NCBI RefSeq assembly: GCF_001598055.1
Contig: NZ_CP014845.1
Span: forward strand, 930,001-994,000
Length of the DNA stretch: 64,000 nt
Source of the DNA: Cupriavidus nantongensis
GTDB taxonomy: Bacteria > Pseudomonadota > Gammaproteobacteria > Burkholderiales > Burkholderiaceae
Direction of reading: 5' to 3'
Shown here: piece after piece, positions 18,963 to 25,956 of the stretch
Layout: each line of letters opens with the position of its first letter
Position numbering within the stretch: the first letter of the stretch is position 1
Translations under genes and position numbers: made by a program
Notes under the pieces: generated by a model
What the model saw: only the letters and a program-made list of their open reading frames with translations
Told to the model about the DNA's origin: nothing
Databases searched by the model: none

Positions 18963-19367
18963 TTATTCCACCCGCGGCGGCCGCGGCGGGTTCTCTTCGC
19001 GATCGTCGGTGCGGTCGGCCTTGTCGACCGGCACGTCGCCAGGCAGTGCTTCGGCCGCGCGCACCACTTCATCGGCGATCTCTTCCTCGGGGGTTTCCTC
19101 TTCCTCGGGGCTGTGCGCGTCTTCATCGCGCTGCGCGAGCTCGTTTTCGATATCGTCGGTTTCCTGTTCGAGGTCCGGGTCCAGCGTGCTGGGGATATTG
19201 CCGGCTTCGGCGCGCGCCGCGCCAGTGGCCGTGTTCTGGCGCGAGCGGCCGCGGCCCGAGGCGGCTTGCGCGCCTTCGCGCCGGGCACTCGCTGGCGGGC
19301 TGCCCACGCGGTCGGTGCGGGTGCCGGCATGCCGCGTGGGGCCGGTACGTACGGTCTTGCTCATCAT
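18963..19367 (-). CDS. Highly acidic low-complexity protein
   Basis: 134 residues. An Arg-rich first half (about 1-55) is followed by a Glu/Asp-rich second half (DPDLEQETDDIENELAQRDE, then EEEETPEEEIADE) and a Pro-rich end. The start MMSK has AGGAGG just upstream, which supports translation. No family recognised; probably disordered and cytoplasmic. It is last in a minus-strand run with the small charged protein at 19406 and the BON protein at 19687, so it is probably part of a stress-type operon. Confidence 0.68.
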   Translation of the reverse strand: MMSKTVRTGPTRHAGTRTDRVGSPPASARREGAQAASGRGRSRQNTATGAARAEAGNIPSTLDPDLEQETDDIENELAQRDEDAHSPEEEETPEEEIADEVVRAAEALPGDVPVDKADRTDDREENPPRPPRVE

Positions 19368-19405
19368 GCCTCCTGTTCGGGCGGGTGCAAGGGGTGGCCG
19401 CCGGT

Positions 19406-19636
19406 TCAGTAGTTCTCGACCGGCGGCTCGCTTTCCTCGGGCTTGCTGCCGGGGCGCTTCACCGAGGGCGGCTCGCCGTTCTCGTCGGGAATGTCGTGCT
19501 CGCGCTCGACATCGTGGCGCCGGTCGCGTCCCGGCTTGCCGCGCTCGTGCTCGGTGTCCGGGCCGCCCTTGTGCGGGTCGCGCGGCTCGCTGCGGCGGCG
19601 GGTGGTGTCGTGGTCGGGCTGGCGATGGGTGCTCAT
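19406..19636 (-). CDS. Small charged hydrophilic protein
   Basis: 76 residues from ATG 19636, chosen because GGAGAC lies 5 nt upstream; the frame extends to 19690 without a ribosome site. Almost entirely charged or polar (MSTHRQPDHDTTRRRSEP and RRHDVEREHDIPDENGEPP) with no hydrophobic core, so it is predicted to be disordered. Such compositions resemble hydrophilin or stress-induced proteins, but no named family was recognised. It lies between a BON protein and an acidic protein in the same direction. Confidence 0.62.
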   Translation of the reverse strand: MSTHRQPDHDTTRRRSEPRDPHKGGPDTEHERGKPGRDRRHDVEREHDIPDENGEPPSVKRPGSKPEESEPPVENY

Positions 19637-19686
19637 CACGTCTCCATCAAGGTTGGCATGGCGCTGCCTGGTCAGGCGACAGGTCG

Positions 19687-20055
19687 TCAATCGGTGCCGG
19701 CGCGCAGTTCATCCGAAACCGCGCTGACGCCGCGCACGGAACGCGCCAGTTCCATGGCCATCGTACGCTGTTTGTCGTCGCGCACGGTGCCTTCGAGCTT
19801 GACCACGCCGTCGGTGGTCGAGACCCGGATCCTGCTCGGGTCGAGCGTGCGCGCATTGGCCAGGCGTGCCTGCACCTCGGCCGTGATGGCGCGGTCGCTC
19901 GCGGCAGCGGTGTCGCGCGGCGCCGCGGTGCGGCCGGTGGATGACGGCGCCGCGGGCGCATCGGTCGGTGCCGCGATGCCCGGCGCGGAGGCCGCCATGG
20001 CCAGCACCAGCGGCAACGCCAGCGCGGCGATGCGAATGCGGTAGCGTGCGGTCAT
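19687..20055 (-). CDS. Exported BON-domain protein
   Basis: 122 residues from ATG 20055 (GGAGGGCCC just upstream). Signal peptide MTARYRIRIAALALPLVLAM with cleavage near residue 30, a Pro/Ala/Thr linker, then one BON domain (about 55-122): ITAEVQARLANARTLDPSRI, VSTTDGVVKLEGTV, and SVRGVSAVSDELRAG. This is the OsmY-like periplasmic architecture with a single rather than double BON domain. It heads a three-gene minus-strand run; a motif shared with two other loci lies about 186 bp upstream (20241-20268). Confidence 0.86.
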   Translation of the reverse strand: MTARYRIRIAALALPLVLAMAASAPGIAAPTDAPAAPSSTGRTAAPRDTAAASDRAITAEVQARLANARTLDPSRIRVSTTDGVVKLEGTVRDDKQRTMAMELARSVRGVSAVSDELRAGTD

Positions 20056-20513
20056 AGGGCCCTCCTGTACATGCTGGCGGGCCTGCGGTTCAGCCCGCAC
20101 CTGCACTTTGCCTGCAAGCTCCGTTCCCGCATGGCCCCGGGCGCAGGCACTGCCACCACCCAGCCGCTGCTGCGCCACGGCGCCGCCTGTGCGTCATGCG
20201 GCGCCGCCGCCGGCGCCGCGCGGTGCCGCATGCGCCGTAGTTTTTACAGGCGCTGCAGAAACTGCATGGCGCGCGTGGTCGAGCCGGCGCAGCGCTGCCA
20301 TTGCTCTGCGCGCGGGGCCTGGCGTGCCGCTTGCGTTCCGTCCTGTGCTGGCGTGCGGTCCTGTCTATAGTGAAGGAAATGCTGGCAAAAACTGGCGTGC
20401 GGCAGGTGCCGGCGAGCACCCGCAACGCCGGCCTTCCCGCCGCGGCGCAGCTTGCCGCCGTGTGCTGCCGGGCCCGACAGCGCGGGGGAGCGTATAGCCG
20501 TTGCGAGGAAGCT
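20056..20513. other. 458-bp non-coding divergent intergenic region
   Basis: No credible gene. It separates a minus-strand BON gene from a plus-strand exported protein. On the minus strand, 20268-20241 reads CATGCAG-N8-GCGCCTGTAAAAA, almost the same as a motif at 45252-45279. A TCTATAGTGAAGGAAATG stretch near 20369-20386 looks promoter-like on the plus strand. Otherwise only GC-rich sequence is seen. Confidence 0.55.
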
Positions 20514-21077
20514 ATGAACCTAGCCAGCATTCTGTCCACCGTGGTCCTGGCCTCGTCGGTATCGGTGTCGTCGGCACCGGTCGAGCGCCAGCTGCTTGCG
20601 ATCACGCCTTCGGACTTCGCCCAGCGTTTCAACACTGTCGCGCAGGACACCGGTTCCGGTCTGGCGCTGCCCAGCTTCAAGGTCAAGCCGGGATGGCACC
20701 GCGCCGCGCCCAGTGCGGGCGTGTCGGTGCTGGTGCGCGCCAGCCGCGCCGGCTACGCCATCGATGAAGTGGTGGTGGTGTGCCGCGAGGTCGAACGCTG
20801 CTTCCTGACCATCTGCACCGCCGCGCTTGCGATCGACGACAGCGTCAACCCGATGCTGCTGCAGCGCTTTATCGTCGCGCGCATCGCCACCGAACTCGGC
20901 GAGGTCGGCCTGGTGATGTCGGGGCTCGCGTACATCGTGGTAACGCCCAAGGAAGACGACTACGTGGCCGTGGTGATCCGGCCCTACCTGCCGCAGGAAC
21001 GCAGCGCCTCGCCGACCCAGGCCTCGCGCGGGCCGTACGCGCCGGTCGCATGGCAGCCGGCGGCGCCGCACTCCTGA
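20514..21077 (+). CDS. Probable exported hypothetical protein
   Basis: 187 residues from ATG 20514 (GAGGAAG site 5 nt upstream); the frame is open to 20301 but without a ribosome site. The N-terminus (MNLASILSTVVLASSVSVSSA) looks like a short signal peptide or a weak anchor. The body alternates hydrophobic strands and helices (VSVLVRASRAGYAIDEVVVVC, LMSGLAYIVVTP, YVAVVIRPYLPQE) and has two Cys in a CREVERCFLTIC stretch. No family recognised. It stands alone on the plus strand and converges on treY, with stops 10 bp apart. Confidence 0.7.
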   Translation: MNLASILSTVVLASSVSVSSAPVERQLLAITPSDFAQRFNTVAQDTGSGLALPSFKVKPGWHRAAPSAGVSVLVRASRAGYAIDEVVVVCREVERCFLTICTAALAIDDSVNPMLLQRFIVARIATELGEVGLVMSGLAYIVVTPKEDDYVAVVIRPYLPQERSASPTQASRGPYAPVAWQPAAPHS

Positions 21078-21087
21078 GCCTGGCGCA

Positions 21088-23757
21088 TCAGGGCTCGCGC
21101 AGCAGCAGCGCGACCGGCAGGCCGCCCAGCACTTCGCGCAGCCGCAGGCGGCCCAGGGGTGCGTCGATGACATGGCCGGTCAGCGCATCGGTCCAGCGGC
21201 TCGGTTGCGGCGCGCCGACGTTGAGCGTGGTATCGCCCCAGGCCGCTTGCGGAATGCGCGGCAGGGCGGGGTCGACGCGCGCGGCGGCAAGCCGGGTCAC
21301 CACGGTGATGGCCTGGCGCCCGCCGGCGCTGCGCGCGAACGCCAGCACCTGCGGCACCAGCGCCCCCTGCGCGGCCAGCATGCTGTATTGCCCGTCGGCG
21401 AACAGCGCCGCATGCGCGCGGCGCACCGCCAGCACCTGGCGCACCAGCTGCTGCTTGATGCGGCCGTCGCGCCAGTGCGCCAGCCAGTGGGCCCAGCCCG
21501 CGCTGCAGCCGAGCCGCGCCTGCAGCCGCGCGTAGTCGGGCGGGCGCCGGTTGTCGGGATCGACCAGGCTCAGGTCCCAGCCTTCGCAGCCCTGGTAGCG
21601 GTCGGGAATGCCGGGCGCGGTCAGCTGCACCAGCACCTGGGCCAGGCTGTTGAGCGCCCCGGCCGCGGCAATGCGCTGCACGAAGCGGCCGATCTGCGCC
21701 AGCACGCTGCCGGCTCCGTCCGCGGCGCCGTGCGTGGCGAGGCCGTGCAGGAAGGCCTCGCAGGCGGCTTCGTAATCGGTGTCGGGGCAGGTCCAGTTGC
21801 CATGGCGCTTGGCTTCGCGGATGGCCTTGCGCTGCCACGCGCCCACGCGCTCCAGCAAGGGCTGCGCAGCGCCGGCGTCGTCGGCAAGGTCCAGGTCTTC
21901 CATCGGCCAGGCGCCGACCAGGGTCTGGTACAGCATCAGCCGGTCGCCGGGGTCGGGTGGCTGCGGCAAGGTCGCCAGCAGCGGTGCCGACGCCGCCTCC
22001 CACGCGGCCACGGCATCGGCCCACGCGCCCGGCACCTCGCTCAGCACTGCCAGGCGCATGCGCGCGTCTTCGCCGCGCTTGTGGTCGTGGGTGGCGGTCG
22101 CCAGCATCGCGTAAGGGCAGGCCAGCCGCCGCGCCGCCATGCGGGCGTGGAATTGCGCGGGCGGCATCGCCAGCCGGCCCGGGTCGCTGCCGACTTCATT
22201 GCGCGACAGCAGCCGGCCGTAGCGGTAGAACGCGGTGTCCTCGCCGGCCTTGGCCGCCAGGGCGGGCATAAGCTGCTGCAGCCGGCGGCGCAGCGCGCCG
22301 GTCTCGCTGTCGGCCGGTGCGGCGGTGCGCAGGCAGCCGCCGATAAAGGCCAGCGCCACCGCTTCGTCGGGCGCCAGGCCGGCGCGCGCGGTGCGCATCG
22401 CCTGTTCGAGCATGGCGTCATCGGCATGCGCCGCGGCCGCATCGCGCTCGGCGGGGCGCGCGTCGAAATAACTGCGATACACCGGCACCGCGGCCATCAG
22501 CGCGGCCAGCGCGCGCCGCAGCGCGGCGCGGGTCAGGTCGCGCGTGCCGGGCTCCTGCTCGGCGCAGTCGCGCAGGCAGGCGGCGGCGCCTTCGAATTCC
22601 GTCACCAGGTGCCGCTCCAGCACCAGGCGCCGCGCGGCCTCGACCTGCGCGGGAAAGCCGCGCGCATCGCCGCTGACCGAGGCCCACAGCGCGTCCAGCC
22701 GCGCCTCGCCGTCGCCGTCATGCAGCACCGCGGCGATTTCGTCCATAAAGTCATAGCCGGTGGTGCCATGCACCTGCCAGTCCGGCGCCAGGCGCTCGCG
22801 CGGGCCCAGGATCTTCTCGACCACCAGCCACGGACGCTGCAGCCGCAGCGTGGCCGGGCGCGCCGCGGCATGGCGGTCCAGTTCGGCGCGCAGCCGGCGG
22901 CAATAGCCGGCGGGATCGGCCAGCCCGTCGACATGGTCGACGCGCACGCCGTCGATCCAGCCTTCGCGCAGCAGCCGCAGCACCAGCGCATGGACCGCAT
23001 CGAACACCCGCTCGTCTTCCTCGCGCACGCCGACCAGATCGCTGATCTCGAAGAAGCGGCGCCAGTTCTGCGCGGCGGCGGCGGTGCGCCACCAGGCCAG
23101 CCGGTAGTGCTGGCGTTCCAGCAGGGCATGGAGCCGGCTGCGGCCCTCGGCACGCGTGGCGTCGTACCAGGCCGGGCCGTCGCGCTCGGCTTCGGCGTCG
23201 ACGCTGCCCGGGGCCAGCGGCAGCGTATGGTCGAAATAGCGCAGGTGCGCGGGAGCATCGCCGCTGGCCGGGACCCAGTGCAGTTCGCCGGCGACCACGG
23301 TGTCCCAGTACGACTGCCCCAGCATCGGCAGCAGCACCTTGCCGTGCAGCGCCGTGTCGCGCGGGGTCCAGTCGATGTCGAAAGTGGCGGCGTAAGGGCT
23401 GCCGCGGCCATGCGCCAGCACGTCGCGCCACCAGGCGTTGTGGGTGGGGTCGGCGGCCATATGGTTGGGTACGATGTCGACGATCAGGCCGAGGCCGGCA
23501 TCGCGGGCGCTTGCGGCCAGCGCTTTCAGGCCGGGTTCGCCGCCCAGCTCGTCGCGCACCGCGGTGAAGTCGGTGACGTCATAGCCATGGGTGGAGCCGG
23601 GCCGCGCGCCGCAGATGGGCGAAAGGTAAAGGTGGCTGACACCCAGCGCGGCGTAGTAGCCGACCACGGCGGCGGCATCGGCAAAGGTGAAGCCGGGGTG
23701 CAGCTGCAGCCGGGCGGTTGCGCGCGGCAGCGCTTGCGGCGCGCCGTCAGGCATCAT
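21088..23757 (-). CDS. treY: Maltooligosyltrehalose synthase TreY
   Basis: (1->4)-alpha-D-glucan 1-alpha-D-glucosylmutase. It converts the reducing end of a maltooligosaccharide to a trehalose unit for TreZ to release. 889 residues, GH13 fold: YYAALGVSHLYLSPI and STHGYDVTDF near the start, VDIVPNHMA (region I), DGVRVDHVDGLADP with the nucleophile Asp (region II), LVVEKILGPRE with the acid Glu (region III) and ATHDHKRGEDARMR, a TreY hallmark. The ATG at 23757 overlaps the treZ stop (ATGA), so expression is coupled. Cytoplasmic. TreYZ makes trehalose from glycogen debranching products of the adjacent gene block. Confidence 0.95.
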   Translation of the reverse strand: MMPDGAPQALPRATARLQLHPGFTFADAAAVVGYYAALGVSHLYLSPICGARPGSTHGYDVTDFTAVRDELGGEPGLKALAASARDAGLGLIVDIVPNHMAADPTHNAWWRDVLAHGRGSPYAATFDIDWTPRDTALHGKVLLPMLGQSYWDTVVAGELHWVPASGDAPAHLRYFDHTLPLAPGSVDAEAERDGPAWYDATRAEGRSRLHALLERQHYRLAWWRTAAAAQNWRRFFEISDLVGVREEDERVFDAVHALVLRLLREGWIDGVRVDHVDGLADPAGYCRRLRAELDRHAAARPATLRLQRPWLVVEKILGPRERLAPDWQVHGTTGYDFMDEIAAVLHDGDGEARLDALWASVSGDARGFPAQVEAARRLVLERHLVTEFEGAAACLRDCAEQEPGTRDLTRAALRRALAALMAAVPVYRSYFDARPAERDAAAAHADDAMLEQAMRTARAGLAPDEAVALAFIGGCLRTAAPADSETGALRRRLQQLMPALAAKAGEDTAFYRYGRLLSRNEVGSDPGRLAMPPAQFHARMAARRLACPYAMLATATHDHKRGEDARMRLAVLSEVPGAWADAVAAWEAASAPLLATLPQPPDPGDRLMLYQTLVGAWPMEDLDLADDAGAAQPLLERVGAWQRKAIREAKRHGNWTCPDTDYEAACEAFLHGLATHGAADGAGSVLAQIGRFVQRIAAAGALNSLAQVLVQLTAPGIPDRYQGCEGWDLSLVDPDNRRPPDYARLQARLGCSAGWAHWLAHWRDGRIKQQLVRQVLAVRRAHAALFADGQYSMLAAQGALVPQVLAFARSAGGRQAITVVTRLAAARVDPALPRIPQAAWGDTTLNVGAPQPSRWTDALTGHVIDAPLGRLRLREVLGGLPVALLLREP

Positions 23758-25757
23758 CGCGCGCGCGCCGCGGCGGGCTCGCACACGGTGGCCACGCACG
23801 CGCGCTGCGGCAGCAGCCCGGCCGACAGGGCCGCGGCCGCGCCCGCGCTGCTCTCATGCAGCGCGGTGCTGCGGTCGTTGCACGGCCGCGTGCACGGCAC
23901 GGCTTCGTCGCCCAGGTTGAGCCACAGGCTCAGCTCGACGCCGTCCATCAGCCGCCAGCGCGCGCACAGCGCCGCCGGCCCCAGCACGTCGACGCCGGCG
24001 CTCTGGCAGCCGGCCAGCCGGTGCAGCAGCTCGCGCCGCCGCACGGCGAGCAGTTCGCGGTAGTACGGCGTCCAGTCGCCGTCATCGTCGAAACGCGGGC
24101 GCGAGGCTTCGAAGGTGGCCGGGTCGTTGGGATCGGGGATGGCCGCCGCGCGGGCGTCGTCGCTGAACGCAGCGGTCGCGGCGAACTCGCGCCGGCGCCC
24201 GTCGCGCACGGCGCGGGCCAGCTCGGGCGGATGGCTGGTGAAATACAGGAACGGCTGCGCGCTGCCGGTTTCCTCGCCCATGAACACCAGCGGCACTTGC
24301 GGGCACAGCAGCTGCAGGGCGATGGCCGCGCGCAGCGCGTCGCGGTCGGCCAGTTGCGCCAGCCGTTCGCCGAGCGCGCGGTTGCCGGTCTGGTCGTGGT
24401 TCTGCAGGAAGCAGACAAAGGCCGTGGGCGGCAGGTGCGCGCTGGGCTGGCCGCGCCGCACGCCGTCCGCCGCGGCGGGCAGCGCGGCCGAGCGGAACGT
24501 CGAGCGCTCGCCCTGGTAGGCAAAGCCTTCGCCCAGCACGCGCGCGAGGTGGCGCAGCGCAGGCGCGCCGCGGGCGGCCGGCATGCCGTCGCCATTGCCG
24601 CCATCGCCCGTGTCCGGCGCCGCGCTGTAGTCGCGGTAGTAGCCATCGTCCTCGCCGGTCAGCAGCACGTGCAGCGCGTGGTGGGCGTCGTCGTTCCACT
24701 GCGCGTCATAGCCCGCGGCCAGCAGCGCGGCGTCGTTGTTGTCGTTCTCCAGCACCAGGTGCAGATGGCGACGCGGGCCCTCGCCACCGGCCAGCGCGGT
24801 GCGCAGTTCGCCCGGCAGCGCTGCGAGCCAGCCTTCGTCCTCGATCGCATGCACCGCGTCCAGGCGCAGGCCGTCGAAGCGGAACTGCTCGAGCCAGTAG
24901 CGCGCGTTCTCGGTAAAGAAGCGCCGCACCTGCGGCCGGCGGAAATCGATCGCCGGCCCCCATGGAGTCTGTCGGTCCGCACGGAAGAACGCGCTGGCAT
25001 AGCGGTGCAGGTAGTTGCCCTCCGGACCGAAGTGGTTGTAGACCACGTCCAGCAGCACCATCATGCCGAGCTGGTGGGCGCGGTCGACCAGTGCGCGCAG
25101 GTCGTCGGGCGTGCCGTAGCCGGACTCCGGCGCAAACGGCAGCACGCCGTCATAGCCCCAGTTGCGCGTGCCGGGGAACTCGGCGACCGGCATCAGCTCG
25201 ACCGCGGTAAAGCCCAGCGCAGCGAGGCGCGGCAGTTGCTGCGCGGCGCCCGCGTAGCCGCCGCACAGGCCGACGTGCATTTCATAGACGATGGCTTCGT
25301 GCCAGGGGCGGCCGCGCCAGTCCGGGCAGGTCCACGCAAACGCGCTGGCGGCATCCCGCGCCGGCACGATGCTGGGGCTGTGGACATCGTCGGCCTGCCA
25401 GCGCGAGGCGGGGTCCGGCACCGTGCTGCCGTCGTCGAGCCGGAACCAGTAGCGCGCGCCCGCGCAGCCCGCCACGATCGCCTCGAACCAGCCATTGGGG
25501 CCGCACGCCATCGGCACCGGGCCCAGCCCGGCGATCTCGACGCGCACTGCCTGGCCCTGCTCGGCGGCGTCGGGTGCCCACAGCCGGAAGCGGACCCGTC
25601 CGTCAGGCAGCCAGGCCGGCCCGAACAGGTAGTCCTGCGCGGGTTCGTCGGGGGAGCTGAAGGCGGATGCCGAAGGCGCGGCGAAGCAGTCGAACGGCGC
25701 CAGCGGTGGCACGGCGGAGCGGGTGCCGGGGGCGAGGAGAAAGGGGTCGGCGTTCAA
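23754..25757 (-). CDS. treZ: Maltooligosyltrehalose trehalohydrolase TreZ
   Basis: Releases trehalose from maltooligosyltrehalose made by TreY. 667 residues. An N-terminal beta-sandwich (FGPAWLPDGRVRFRLWAPDA) precedes the GH13 barrel: YEMHVG, LMPVAEFPGTRNWGYDG, LLDVVYNHFGPEG (region I), FDGLRLDAVHAIEDE (nucleophile Asp), LVLENDNND (Glu), FLQNHDQTGNRA (region IV). The start chosen is a TTG at 25757 with AGGAG six bases upstream; the next in-frame ATG, at 25820, lacks such a site and adds 21 residues. The end overlaps treY by ATGA. glgP is 199 bp upstream on the same strand. Confidence 0.93.
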   Translation of the reverse strand: MNADPFLLAPGTRSAVPPLAPFDCFAAPSASAFSSPDEPAQDYLFGPAWLPDGRVRFRLWAPDAAEQGQAVRVEIAGLGPVPMACGPNGWFEAIVAGCAGARYWFRLDDGSTVPDPASRWQADDVHSPSIVPARDAASAFAWTCPDWRGRPWHEAIVYEMHVGLCGGYAGAAQQLPRLAALGFTAVELMPVAEFPGTRNWGYDGVLPFAPESGYGTPDDLRALVDRAHQLGMMVLLDVVYNHFGPEGNYLHRYASAFFRADRQTPWGPAIDFRRPQVRRFFTENARYWLEQFRFDGLRLDAVHAIEDEGWLAALPGELRTALAGGEGPRRHLHLVLENDNNDAALLAAGYDAQWNDDAHHALHVLLTGEDDGYYRDYSAAPDTGDGGNGDGMPAARGAPALRHLARVLGEGFAYQGERSTFRSAALPAAADGVRRGQPSAHLPPTAFVCFLQNHDQTGNRALGERLAQLADRDALRAAIALQLLCPQVPLVFMGEETGSAQPFLYFTSHPPELARAVRDGRRREFAATAAFSDDARAAAIPDPNDPATFEASRPRFDDDGDWTPYYRELLAVRRRELLHRLAGCQSAGVDVLGPAALCARWRLMDGVELSLWLNLGDEAVPCTRPCNDRSTALHESSAGAAAALSAGLLPQRACVATVCEPAAARAR

Positions 25758-25956
25758 ATTCGGCTCCTGCCTTCTGTGGAAATCGGGGGAAATCGGATCC
25801 TTGCGCAATGCGAACTCCATGCCAGCAGAACGGCGCATTCGCGGCGCCGCCGGCAAGCCCGCAGCGCCGCGCGGAGCGGGCTTTGTTACCTGTGGCATTG
25901 TAGAAACTACCCTGCGCCTTGCGCCCATGCCCCGGCGCAGGCAACAGTTGCGCGCC

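Noticed and set aside
18452..19330. A 292-residue minus-strand frame overlapping the BON gene and the acidic-protein gene
   Set aside because: It is antisense to the BON domain and out of phase with the acidic gene, which has its own AGGAGG site and MMSK start.
21172..24063. A 963-residue plus-strand frame over treY
   Set aside because: Mirror of the GH13 coding sequence; composition typical of antisense frames.
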